DNA of 64,000 nt from Ascarosepion bandense (Eukaryota; Mollusca; Cephalopoda; Sepiida; Sepiidae): positions 3,907,501 through 3,971,500 of the forward strand of contig JBBBDQ010000330.1 of the NCBI GenBank assembly GCA_037127315.1, given 5' to 3'. Of the stretch, positions 34,940-46,214 are shown in pieces. Below the pieces are notes generated by a model that saw nothing but the letters and a program-made list of their open reading frames with translations, searched no databases and was not told the DNA's origin. Position 1 is the first letter of the stretch. Each line of letters begins with the position of its first letter. Made by a program: the position numbers and the translations under genes.

Positions 34940-35705
34940 ATATATTTTTTTTATCTATTTATTCCTAAATAAGAGTAGATAGGTTTGTCTATGGTCCAGT
35001 TCACACTCTTATGTATTCTTTTGAATAGGAGTAGGGGTTTATCCTTGGCTTCCTGCTCAGGAGTGGGCTTCTGATTCTTTCTAAAGTCTACTTCAACTCT
35101 ATACTTCTAACATCTCCACCTAAACTTTAAAATTTTATTTACTATTTATTTTTTATTAATCTATTCATTCCTCAATAGGAGTAGATAGGTTTGGCCATCA
35201 TCCAGTTCACACTCCTCCCTAGTCTTTTGAAAAAGAGTAAAAGTTTATTCCTTGTTCCCTGTTTAGGATTGGTTTTCCAGTTTCTTCTAATGTCTTCTCA
35301 AGTAGCAAACCACCCCTATACCCTTTGTATTCTATTAATGAGAAATGTTTCACCTGAACAACTTCTTCCTATGAACTACTGCTCTGTAGAACAGACTCCT
35401 AAGAGGATGCTTTCCCAATCACTAAAATCTTGACCTGTTCAAGTCTAGAATTAACTGTTATCATCCACTCCTATCTGTATAAATTGCCCCTTAATGTAAC
35501 CCTCTAGCTTAAGCAGCTCTGGGCCTTGAAAAAAGTGAAAAAAAAAAAAAAAAAGTATAAAAATAACCTTACTGTATAAACAACAATAAATTTCTCAAAT
35601 TATTTTTAACTTAGTAGAAAAATACCCTTACTGCAAAAGAACAAAAAGTAACCCCTTGCATATTAGTAGCATTATTGCCTTGTTTGGGGTGAATTGATTA
35701 AAAAA
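34940..35705 (+). repeat. LINE-A 3' end preceded by a 190-bp tandem duplication
   Basis: Two similar units at about 34950-35130 and 35150-35330 share gagtagataggtttg...ccagttcacactc and ggagtaggggtttatcc/gagtaaaagtttattcc. After them come LINE-A 3' sequence and the terminus cttgcatattagtagcattattgccttgtttggggtgaatt. Confidence 0.55.
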
Positions 35706-36059
35706 AACATTTAAATAGTATCTTGGAACAATCTATAGAAAAGAACTAAGTAGCAACCTACCCTGTTGCATGTATTTTTGCCTAGTGCTAAAGAATGTGA
35801 ATATGAATGATATTGCTAATTGGTGTACATTAACAAAATGCATATTCAAATCATTTCAACCAATAAAATTGCTGACATCAAATATGTGACTAGGAAAAAG
35901 CTAACTTGGTATTGTGAGGTTATGTCTATTGGCAACATGAATAAGTGAAGACTTGAAGCTATTGAACACTATAAGTTGCAGAATGAGGGGTTTTCAGTTG
36001 TCTTATTAAAAATAGAATCATATCTATTTAACATGAATAAGTAAGGATTGGAAACTACT

Positions 36060-36121
36060 GAACACAACTGTTCTCCAATTTCTTATTTTGACCTTTATTG
36101 ATTACACCACCCATACACAAA
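36060..36121 (-). repeat. SINE family 1 head adjoining a 5S-like sequence
   Basis: The minus strand reads tgtatgggtggtgtaatcaataaagg...aagaaattggagaacagtt, the family 1 head. It is directly downstream, in the same orientation, of the 5S-like block at 36123-36236. Confidence 0.55.
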
Positions 36122-36122
36122 A

Positions 36123-36236
36123 GCTTACAACACTTGGTATTACCAAGCAATCACCCATCTAGGTACTGACCAGGTTCAATGTTGCTTAACTTCAGTGACC
36201 AGACGAGAACGTTATTTTCAACATTATATGGCTGTA
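36123..36236 (-). pseudogene. 5S rRNA-like sequence (pseudogene or 5S-derived SINE head)
   Basis: Read on the minus strand, about 114 bp follow metazoan 5S rRNA from tacagccatat to agtgttgtaagc. The stretch includes the internal promoter region (tcgtctggtcactgaagttaagcaacattgaacctggtcagtacctagatgggtgatt) and the closing ttggtaatacc. Several mismatches in helix I/III positions indicate a non-functional copy. Confidence 0.8.
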
Positions 36237-36294
36237 ATCCACCACAAAATAGGTTGTTTTCAGAATATTATGTTTTTAAAATCGAGTTTACTCC

Positions 36295-36600
36295 ATGCAA
36301 GGCAGTAAAGCTACAAAGACACAAATAGTTACTAGGTGTTAAAGAATTAGAAACAGAAACATGCCTATGAAGTGTAATCAGGAGAACAGCAAATAACAAC
36401 TAACATTGCATTTAAATTTGGGGGGATTGAAATTAGCTGGAGAGCATGGAACCAGAAAGGTGTTCCACAAGCAAAAAGTGCAAGAAAAGAAACTGTCGGC
36501 ATAGAATTTAAAGTTACATCTAGCCAACTCAACTGTAAGTTAAAAACACTTGAGAACAAAGTTAATACTTTAATTAAAAGCTATAAGTTAAAACCTGTAG
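36295..36600 (-). repeat. LINE-A 3' end, minus orientation
   Basis: Inverted terminus catgcaaggcagtaaagctacaaagacacaaatagttactagg, followed by a LINE-A 3' region. No coding remains. Confidence 0.5.
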
Positions 36601-36727
36601 AATGAAAGAAAAGCATAAAATGACAAGTAAAGGCAAAAGCAAGAAGAGAGAAATCCCTGGAATGAGAAAGAATGGAATGAGGAGAAAGCGAAGGAGAGAT
36701 TAAAGATGTTTATTTAAACCTACTTAC

Positions 36728-36787
36728 TATGAGAATCTTTGTTGATAGTTCCATAGGAACGCTGTCCACCTTCTGCTGGCTGTATAC
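36728..36787 (-). CDS. SIDT exon: cytoplasmic loop, part 2
   Basis: A 60-bp exon with phase 1 in and 1 out, encoding GIQPAEGGQRSYGTINKDSH. The acceptor is ttttag|GTATAC and the donor is CTCATA|gtaagt. SYGTI resembles the YNYGSF/YGTI-type motifs in the SIDT cytosolic loop, but that is a weak match. It is flanked by the two largest introns (16.9 and 12.6 kb), each of which holds an LTR retrotransposon. Its length is a multiple of three, so it could be skipped without changing frame. Confidence 0.75.
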
Positions 36788-37097
36788 CTAAAAGATTATT
36801 TTAACAATAAAAGATTATATAGATATATACAATTTAATACAGTTATCATAATTACAGTCCCTTAAGAGATACAGATATGATTGTAAAGTACAATGCAATG
36901 CTGAGTACTTTATGAATAAAAATTTTAAATCATCAGAAAAACATTTTTAATGTACAAATCATTTTAAAAACTTTCCTTGCCATAAAACCTTCTTCAGTTT
37001 CTAAGACAAAAAATAAAAAATACCATATTTGTTGGCATATAAGACCCACTTCCTCAAAAGGCAAAAAATATACCTGGGTCATATATGCAAAGTTGAT

Positions 37098-37098
37098 G

Positions 37099-37140
<42 letters not shown>
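37098..37140. repeat. (AT)n microsatellite
   Basis: About 20 uninterrupted AT units. A forward SINE family 1 body fragment follows at about 37150-37252. Confidence 0.9.
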
Positions 37141-37919
37141 TGCTATTTATGTCAGCTTGGTATGAGAATTAAGGCTCGTTATTGTACATGCAAATAACTT
37201 TGGGAAAAGTATAAATTTATTCCTTCCTCTAGCTTATGAGTTAAATAGTAAACATGTATTTAGAAAATCATTGTTAATTTTAAAGAATTGTTAATGCAAT
37301 ATTGACTCACAGAAAACAAAATTATTTGTACAATTCAAAATATGTTTTGGCTTTAAATAAAGCACAAAGTATTGATAAACCATAAAAACAAATTACTCTT
37401 TTAATCACTACTATTTAGGTAACAGAATAACAAAGTAATAAATTCCATGTAACATGTTTTATCCTTTAAAAGGACTTCATCAAATGAAACTAACGTTTTT
37501 AATAATAGAATTATATATAAGGGGTAGAAGAGATATAAAATTTTATAATCTTGTATTACTACATTTGTATTTCTCCTTAGTGTATAATTATAATAAGTGG
37601 CTACATTTTTATCTCCTCTCTCAACCTTCTACATATGTATAATTCCATCAATAAGAAAATTACTTTAGTTCAATTAAGTCTTTTTAGAGGATGAAGCATG
37701 TTACATATATTTCTTTTTTCCTACTTTTTCATTCAATTACCTCATACTGTCTGATATATAGAGATTTATATATTATATTTTTCACGGTCTTACTATTTAA
37801 AGTGGCATGCTCATCTGCATTGCTGCACTCTCCAACCTTTTTCAGGTGTTTGTCATCATACTTTATAACCTTCTTGGAATTAGGTAAATTGTTCTCATTC
37901 TGCTTTCCATCTTCTTCTA

Positions 37920-39010
37920 TGGGCTATCTCCCTTCAGGACATGGGCAACCATGTTCTCCACAATTTCTTGTCCCTTGTTGCTCTTAGCAATGTTTGTCTT
38001 TTTGATATCTCTCTTAATCCCTGTTCAGCCAACTATTTCCACATGCTTACAAGATAGATTATTCACTGCTTTCCTTTGTTCCTCTTGCCATCAACATGTT
38101 CCAACCTTTTTCTCTCCATATATGATCAGACATACTTGATTCCACTGTATCTTTCTGGAAAACATCTTTTCAATGTTCCTTCACTCTTATTTTTAGGAGG
38201 TGACTGGTGCCTCCTTAGTATTTCTTGACACAACTGCATAGAATGGAATACATGCAGTTCTGATAATCCATATGATAATGATATCTTTTCATCTTGAAAG
38301 TTTCTATAGTATTTTCCATCCTTTTCACTACTTCTGAAAAGGCTTTTAGGTTAAATGATGATCAAATTAAGACAGACTATCAATTCACTAAGCTAATATA
38401 GTGGTGAAATTCTAGAATTTTAAACCTAATATATGTTTTCAGTTAGTCAAACTGTACTTTTTCTTTGTGCCATGTCCCTTCAGGACATAGACAATCATGG
38501 CTCTCCACAATTACCTGTCCTTCATAGTTCTTAATAACTTTCCTCATTCTATGAATTCCCCTAAAGCTTGTCCTGCCATACATTTACTCAAGCTCACTAA
38601 GTTGTTATACATTGTTTTCCGCTTGTCTTCAATCTGTTCTATGATTTTCCAAATCATTTTTCCTCATTATATGCCCTATAAATTTCATTTGTCCCTTTCT
38701 GATTTGAAGTATAAGTTTCCTTTTTGTTTCCATTTTCTCTAAAACGTTTTTGCTCACATGTTTAGTCTATGATATCCTCAGCATCCTTCTGTAGAATCAC
38801 ATTTCTGTTGCTTCAAGTCTCTTCTTTATTTTTGATAAGACTGTCCAGCATTTACTGCCATATAAAAGGACTGATATCACATAAAAGTTCAGTACTCTTT
38901 TCTTTGTTTCAAAAAATATTTATTTTCTTAATACTCTGCTTAGCTTTTGGAATGGATTTTTGGCTATCCTAATGTGCCTTTGGATTTCAGTGTCACATTT
39001 ATCCACATTT
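37920..39010 (-). pseudogene. LINE-B 3' remnants, minus orientation (two pieces)
   Basis: 37920-38170 and 38470-39010 are reverse LINE-B copies. Diagnostic phrases are ccatgtcccttcaggacatagacaatcatggctctccacaat and ccagcatttactgccatataaaaggactgatatcacataaaag. They are broken by frameshifts and are possibly two independent insertions. Confidence 0.7.
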
Positions 39011-39034
39011 AAGTTCTTCAATTTTGGTTTTTGG

Positions 39035-39935
39035 AATAGGTTATTCAAAGAGAATTAGAAGTCCTACCAAGATTCTTTATGGACAGCCACAAACATAACA
39101 AAACAAGATATGCAGAGGACACAGTGTTCATAGCAGATACAGAAAGGAAACAAGAACTCCTATAGAAGATGGTGAAGGAAAGCAAGAAGAAAAGACCCAA
39201 CATGCAAATTACTGATTGGAGACATCAAAAACAAAACAGATGCAACAATTTAGATATCTGGGAAGTGTATTAACACAGGACAGAAAGTGCAAAATGGAAA
39301 TCCAAAGGCACACTGGGATAGCAAAAGATGCATTCCAAGTATTAAAGCTAAGCAAAGTATTAAGAAATAGAAAAATATCATTATAAACAAAGAAAAATGT
39401 ACTGAACTGTTATGTAATATTGGTCCTTTTATATGGCAGTGAATACTGAGGATATCTTTCAAAAGCTAAGCAAAGCATTAAGAAATGAGAAAATATCATT
39501 AGAAACAAAGAAAAGAGTACTGAACTGTTACATTGTTTCAGTTCTCCTATATGACAGTAAATGCTGGACAATCTCCTCAAAGTTGAAGAAGAGACTTGAA
39601 GAAACAGAAATGTAGCTCTACAGAATGATGCTGAGAATACCATGGACTGAACATGTGAACAATGATGAAATTCCAGAAACGATGGCAACAAATACTTGAC
39701 ATCATGATGTGACAGTTGAAATTTCTAGGGCATATAATGAGAAAAAAAGGCTTGAAAAATTTGTTACTCACAAGACAGATTAACAGTAAGAGGAAAGCAA
39801 TGCACAACCTACCTGTCAAGCTTGAGTGAACAGAATGCCAAAAGATAACAAAAAGATAAGTTATTAAGAGTGACAAAGGACAGGAAATTGTGAAGAGCCA
39901 TGACTGCCTACATTCTGAATAGACACGGCACATGG
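39035..39935 (+). pseudogene. LINE-B copy reaching into the RT domain, with internal duplication
   Basis: Starts further upstream than other copies: TRYAEDTVFIADTERKQEL is the RT catalytic box with YADD changed to YAED. The region aagctaagcaaagtattaagaaatag...ctgaactgttatgt then occurs twice (about 39345-39440 and 39460-39550), showing a tandem duplication of roughly 115 bp. The 3' part ends with the usual tail gaatagacacggcacatggaag. Confidence 0.75.
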
Positions 39936-40849
39936 AAGAAAACATATAGAATGTTTATCTATAGATACACTAAATTTTATGCACTAATACTGCTTATTGA
40001 AATAGAAAAGGCTTTAATATGCTATCAAATATGGTTGAAATATTCTACATATATAAGTAGTGATTTCAAGTATATTTTCTTATTTAAAACTTAACAATTA
40101 ATTTTTCAAAACTTTTGGCAAAGGAGAGTAATCAGAATCATGTGAAAATCAAACAGAAAATTCATTTAAACATTTGTGCACAAGTTAACAAAATAAAATA
40201 CATATCACAAAAGCTAAAGACCAGCAGACAAGAGATAGTCAAAAATGAAAAAAAAAATGATAAAATCAAACAAGTTTATGGATTAGTTCACATTTGATAC
40301 ATTTCACCAGCAAAGCTTTTAGTATTATTATTATGAACATCACCAGAAAATCTTATGGAACATCTTTGCAAATTAGAGATAAACGTAAAAATTATATATA
40401 TTGTAGAAACAATCCTATAATTTATACTTTAATCTATACATTAGTTTACATCTTCAATCACAATTGCTTAATAGAAAAAATTACCATCACCTTTAAATTT
40501 CAAGAACAACAGTAAACAACATTTCTTTTATAAAATATTCCTTCTTTTATAACCCATGGTTCTATTTAATATTTCAATTGAAACTTTTACAACACACAAT
40601 GTTCATAGTAAAATTCTTTATGTGGCAAGTATATTTAAATACTGTTGGGATTTTGATAATTTATGTCTGGAATTCTGGGATGAGGAATTTTCATTATTTA
40701 CATGCAAACTAATGTCCTCGTTTTTGTTGTTATTATCACAATATTTCAACTGTTGTGCCCATCAACCTTTATCAAGTGTATGTCAATAAGCTACAGGAAA
40801 TTTCAAACTGAACACTACAGGGGAGGGGGTAGATTCAGCTAGTGAGCTG

Positions 40850-41195
40850 ACTATAGCTGTTTAGTGGATTAAAGTGTTGGTTTGTGAATTTGGTGATATA
40901 GTAATTGTGGGTTCAATCCCTGGGCCAAGTAATGTGTACTTGGACTCACTGGAAAAAGAAAGAGAGCAATAACTGAGCAATACTAAACAATACTGCATGA
41001 TATATCCCTAGACTTGTGCAGCGATATGAGAACAACATATCCTCATAGATTAAATAAAGAGTTCAATTCAAAATTGTAGGTTACCCAGATAGACATATAC
41101 CTGATGATGATTGGAGAGCATAACAGCTGAAAAGTTGTGACAATAACAACAAAGATGAGGATAATAGTCCACGTGTAAATAATGGAATTTTAGTA
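40850..41195 (+). repeat. SINE family 2, full-length copy
   Basis: The head contains an A-box-like gctgtttagtggattaaagtg and a clear B box gtgggttcaatccctgg. The body is gtgtacttggactcactgg...agattaaataaagagttc and the tail is cataacagctgaaaagttgtgacaataacaacaaag. It is tRNA-derived and distinct from family 1. A reverse tail fragment precedes it at 40.6-40.8 kb. Confidence 0.7.
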
Positions 41196-42199
41196 TTTGG
41201 ACTTACTTTTTGACTCTGAATGGTTTTTCTAGGTCAATAGAACCATTAAGAGATCCATGAAAACTAATTTATGAAAGATAAGTATAGTTTGGAAAGTGTT
41301 AGGCATACAGTGGTTAGGTAAGTAAAAACAAGCATTAACTCTTTCCAGATGTATAACAATATTTTGGAGCGGATCGTAGGTAATTAATTTTATTAATTAT
41401 TAACTATAACCGGAAAATCTTCTAATTGCTATATAACAGAACATACTAAGAGAAATTTTCTTTATTCTCTGAATATGAGCAAAGGAAAACGGAGGTGATT
41501 AATTTTATTAATTAATTATTAACTATAACTGGAAAATCTTCTAATTACTATTATAAGTAAGAGGAGAATGCACTAAAAGACATTTATCTTTATAGCAAAG
41601 GAAAAGAAAACAAAAACGAAAGATATCAAATGGTATTTCTCAGTTGTTACTTTAAACCAGAGAAAGAAGAAGAAAGAAAAGGCTTAAATTTGTTTCAATG
41701 CCAAGAAACAATAGATGTTGATTTCAGCCCACCCAAGAAAGCTAACAATTGTCATTCTAAACCTAAGAGAAAGAGATAAATTTAATTGTTATTTTTCCCC
41801 AGACATTTGTAAAAGCCGAAAAAAAAATTTCACTTTTATTAATAATTATTGTATACAATTGTCCTGCTAGTGTGAATTGTGAAAAGAATTAAGATAACAC
41901 TGGTCCCAAGTAATTTAGAGAAAGAAACATTTTCACTGACACCAGGGTAAGACCAGATAACGAAAACATTCCTGTTACTTGAAAATATAGGTGACTCAGA
42001 AATGGATATTAAAAAACACAGGTGCGGAGAAATTCTAATCTGGGTAACAATGTCAATGGACCCTTGTCAACTTGTTTTGAACAAAGCCAGTTCAAAAAGG
42101 TTAATGGCAATTGTTAAAAAAAAAAAAAAATCCCCGAAATTGTTTCATGAGAAAGAAAATTTTAAGAGAGAAAATTCGGTTAAGTCCAGCCCAGAAAGG

Positions 42200-42440
42200 G
42201 GTATGGGAAGATGACGTCATAAAACGGAAAGGAATTCCATTGGTCCTGTAAACAAGCGCCGAAAGGGGGAGACAACCAACAATTGACATCATGGAAAATA
42301 GATTAATCCCATTGGGTAAACCAGAGGCAACAAAGAGTAGCAGCTAACCTCAACATTCTATTTGTCACCAAGATGAGGGGTTAGACACCCAGCAACCGTC
42401 AGCCCCACACTATGGCATGGGCATAAATACAGGGTCCCGA
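42200..42440 (+). promoter_or_regulatory. Promoter-like block: CRE palindrome, CCAAT and TATA-like motifs
   Basis: Within 230 bp lie TGACGTCA (42213-42220), attggtcctg and cccattggg (CCAAT-type boxes, both strands), and gcataaatacagg (TATA-like, about 42422). The spacing and order resemble a Pol II promoter or retroviral-type LTR. It lies just upstream of the tandem array. This is a motif-level call only. Confidence 0.35.
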
Positions 42441-42459
42441 GGGATCAAAATCAGAAAGT

Positions 42460-43870
42460 TCCAGAGATGTAACGACAAAGATAGGCGGCATGTTGTTGGG
42501 CGCCAACCACAGAGCCTGCCGGCCAACCTGAGTTAAAGACAGACAAGAGATTTTGCAGTCAAAGTTTTGAGTTGCAGAGAGCGACAAAAAAGTTTTGAGT
42601 TGAAGTTCGAGTCTGGAGATGAGACCAGTCAGAGTCCAGTCAGAAAGTACCAGTCCCAGCGGTGGTTCGAGGCAGTTTAGTTTCAGTTCCAGTTACCGGC
42701 TCAAAGACGTAACGACACAGATAGGCGCCATGTTGTTGGGTGCCAACTGTAGAGTGGCCTGATGTCAGCCAACCAGATTTAAAGACGGACAAGAAGTGAT
42801 TTTACAGACAAAGTTGCAGTTGAAGTCGGAGTTTGAAGTCGAAGTCGAAATGGCAGAGATCGACAGAAGAGGCCTGATGTCGGCTAACCAGAGTTAAAGA
42901 CAGAAGAGAATTTGTAGACAAAGTTCTGGAGTTGAAGTTCGAGTCTGGAGATGAGACCAGTCAGAGTCCAGTCAGAAAGTACCAGTTCCAGCGGTGGTTC
43001 GAGGCAGTTCAGTTTCAGTTCCAATTACCGGCTCAAAGATGTAACGATGGAGATAGGCGCCATGTTGTTGGGCACCAACCGTAGAGAGGACTGTTGCTGG
43101 CCAACCTGAGTTAAAGACAGACAAGAAGAGAATTTGAAGACAAAGTTTTTAGGATCGACAACTGAATGCGGTTTTCAGTTACAGTTGAGTACCAGTCGGA
43201 GAAAGTTCCGAGTACCAGTCCCAGCGGTGGTTTGAGGAAGTTCAGTTTCAGCTCCAGTTACCAGCCCAAAGATGTAACGATGAAGATAGGTGCCATATTG
43301 TTGGGCACCAACCATAGACCCTGCCGGCCAACCAGAGTTAGAGAAAGAAAACAAGTGATTTTGCAGGCAAAGTTTTGAGTTCGAGTTCTGGTTGAAGTTC
43401 AAGTTGGATTCCAGTTGGATTGGAATCAAGTTCCGGAGTTGAGTTCCCATTGAAGTTGAAGAGTTCCAGCAGTGGTTCGAGGCAGTTCGCAGTTACCGAC
43501 CTAGAGATATAACAACGAAGATAGGCACCATGTTGTTGGGCGCTAACCGCAGAGGCCTGATACCGGCCAACCAGAGCTAAAGACAGACAAGAAGATAATT
43601 TGCAGACAAAGTTTGAGATCGACAACTGAATGCAGTTTTCAGTTGCAGTTGGAGTAGTTGCAGCTCGAGTGGCAGAGAGTTCGAGTTCCCAGTCCAGAGA
43701 CATAATGACAAAGAGATAATTGCCACATAGTTGGGCGCCAACCTTAGAAAATCACCACCTGCTAAAGACAGTTCCCAGTTGGGGAAGTAATAAGACAGAT
43801 GATCACCATGCTGTTGGGTGCCGACCATAGAGAAACCTGTCGCCAATCAACCAACCAGAGTTAAGAGACA
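42460..43870 (+). repeat. Tandem array, about 235-bp unit with conserved GGCGCC...GGGCGCCAAC core
   Basis: The core gtaacgacaaagataggcgccatgttgttgggcgccaacc recurs at about 42469, 42709, 43040, 43273, 43508, 43700 and 43790 with substitutions. The spacings are 240, 331, 233, 235, 192 and 90 bp. Between cores, segments such as ccagttaaagacagacaagaag and gttcgaggcagttcagtttcagttcc also repeat. The minus strand of the core reads TTGGCGCCCAAC, like a retroelement primer-binding site. Reverse-strand frames such as 43338-43703 are repeat artefacts. Confidence 0.8.
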
Positions 43871-45296
43871 TAAAAGAAGAGAATTTGCAGTCAAAGTTTG
43901 AAATTGCTAAGTGAAGACAGTAACCCAGCACTTCGGCAATTTCTGTAACATTCCAGAAAACAAGCAACAAGTTGACTAGACTTATAATGAACTTAGAACT
44001 CTGTTCAGAGCAGCAAGCTGTGGCTAGCCAGATTTCTCATTATTGCTTAGGAGAATAATTCGATTTGCTTAAGAAACTTCCGTTCCGCTACGAGTTTGAT
44101 AGAAGCAGGGATTGGGAATTATTGAAGAGAGTATTGTGTATATTCTGTATATAAAGACGTTATTTTACAACACTTTTCAACCGTCAGTCCACTTATTTTC
44201 CTTGGTGCTCTATTTCTTTCCTTTATTACTCAATTGAGTGCACGCTTCCCAGTTTGGTTTAGTTCAGCAGAGAGACAGCTAGTGAAGAACTCACGTGACT
44301 ACCTTGTGATTAATCAACACAATGTGGGACAAGGGAGATCACTGACAGAGTCAATCTACGACCAGCTATTTGGATCGAAACCAACATAGATGGACCTGTC
44401 AGATCTGGCTCACCAAATATGTTTTTATAACTAAATCTAATAATATCAATTGGCCATAAAGGAATATATGCTACTGAATCAGTCTCAGCAGCATAGGTTT
44501 CCATGCAGTACACTTCAAAATTAATGATGTATTTTTTTTCTTTTCTTTAATAGATAATTAAATTTTATTGTTTCAATATAAAGACAAAAAACCATAAATA
44601 AAACTGCCTATACCAATAGCCTGCACACAATCCTATCGGAAAGTTATGTTATAAATGGGTTAACTTGTATAGTCAACTCACAAGCTGAATTTAAATTTGA
44701 GTTATCTTAAAACTGGTAATATTTGGAAATAAATTCAGTCTGGAAAAGGTTAATGATCATAAATAAACAATGATTAATGATATGATGTCATAGCTTAAAA
44801 TAAGAGCCAATAATACTCAGTACTTTACTGCAATAATCAAAAAAAAAAAAAACAAAGAAAAAGAAAAGGCTTATTCATTTACCAATCAGTCTAAAACTTG
44901 TAAGAGTCAGCAATAATATTATAAAAATAGTGTTATAAATATCAACAATATTTGAATGAGTGTTAAGTAGGAAGCTATTTTCAATAAAGTTTTTTTTTTC
45001 TGAAAAGAAGAAAATTTATCTAACAATAAATCAACACACAATAGAGAATCAAAAAATTAATTTTACAATGCAATGGATAGAAAGTTTGAAAATCTAGTGA
45101 TTATTGTACAATTATTAGCAAAGAAACAATTGCCACTTTAAAAACAAGTAAAATGTATAAATATATTATAATGTGATTGTTAAAATCCATAAAAAAGTGA
45201 AGTTGTGTTAAAATTAAGTTTTAATCAAAATAATATGAAGAGAATCTGAGCAAAAATGAAGAAAAGAAAACATGAAATTAGTTCTGATCTTCCATG

Positions 45297-45378
45297 ACAG
45301 TATAATAAATGAATGACTTTACACAAATTCAAATATATTTGAATTTGTGTAAAGTCATTCATTCGTTTATTATACTGT
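45297..45378. repeat. Long palindrome: 52-bp perfect core plus 13-bp outer arms
   Basis: 45310-45361 is a perfect 52-bp palindrome centred between 45335 and 45336. Beyond a 4-nt bulge (ttcg, 45362-45365) the outer arms acagtataataaa (45297-45309) and tttattatactgt (45366-45378) also pair. There is no loop. It could be a minimal MITE or a head-to-head duplicate. The flanks 44760-45290 and 45380-45680 are featureless A+T-rich intron. Confidence 0.92.
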
Positions 45379-45689
45379 ATTCAAAGTCCAAATTAAATTA
45401 CAGAAGTAAACAACAAACATAACCTTTATGACCTTGATGTGAATGCAATAGAATCAATACAAAATATTAACAGTAATAAAACAATGTCACATTTCACAGG
45501 AGCAGAGATGTATATGTAAAAATTAACAGTTTTAATAAAAGTCATAACAAACTGAAATAAAAGAAGACATTTCTTACCATTTCAGAAGTAATTAAAAAAC
45601 AATGAAAAAAAAAACACTTAAAAAAAAGACAAAATTAAATAAATCAGGATATGTGCAGAACTTGTGCATTTAGTAAAATAACATTTGGA

Positions 45690-45965
45690 ATGATTTCTTT
45701 TGTTATGTGATGTGTTCCTTCAGTGGGTGGCAATCATGGCTCTTTTTCTTATCCTTTATATATTTCTCTTTTTACTATCCCTTCCATTTCGTAGTCTCCC
45801 ATCCATTTACATAAGTGTATCAGGTAGGTTACTCATTGTTTTCCTCTATATCTCTTGCCTTCAACAACCTTTGATTGTTAAATTCTACAAGCCCTCTTTT
45901 ATCATTATGTATCCAATAAATTTAAACCATCTCTTTTTGATCCTAAATATAAATTTCCTTTAAAA
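45690..45965 (-). pseudogene. LINE-B 3' remnant, minus orientation
   Basis: The reverse complement of the LINE-B C-terminal and tail segment: gtgttccttcagtgggtggcaatcatggctc ... catctctttttgatcctaaatataaatttcc. It is short and broken. Confidence 0.6.
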
Positions 45966-46214
45966 ATCATTACTGCGACATTTTACAATAATTTTCAGTA
46001 GTATTTTGTATGATTTAATCAGTTATAATGTACAATTTCAATGAATATTAACATTTTTCTTCTCAAATATGCAATTATTTTTTATTGATTAATTGATTTG
46101 TTTTCTAAGGTTTATCAACCCTTTACAAATTATTTAAAACCAGAAATGTTTTTTTTTAGATTGTAAGAATTTTTTTTTAGATAATAATGGTTTAGCGATA
46201 CAAGTTTTACTAAT

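Larger units (their letters stand above)
41335..44753. mobile_element. TTAA-bounded 3.4-kb block, possible piggyBac-like non-autonomous element
   Basis: The left end reads TTAACTCTTTCCAGAT and the right end, inverted, reads TTAACCTTTTCCAGAC (13/16). Both begin with TTAA, the piggyBac target. The interior has a duplicated A+T-rich motif (taattaattttattaatt...aactataac(c/t)ggaaaatcttctaatt at 41392 and 41500), a GC-richer block and a tandem array. No transposase is present. The termini are short, so chance or another superfamily is possible. Confidence 0.4.

Noticed and set aside
40900..40930. tRNA gene suggested by the B box gtgggttcaatccc
   Set aside because: No cloverleaf can be closed, and the sequence belongs to a repeated SINE family 2 head.
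43175..43846. Overlapping minus-strand frames of 89-121 codons
   Set aside because: They follow the 235-bp tandem array and repeat Glu/Leu/Asn-rich motifs; an artefact of the repeat with no known domain.
44130..44300. TATATAAAG and downstream sequence as a solo LTR promoter
   Set aside because: No direct repeat, target duplication or primer site could be found around it.
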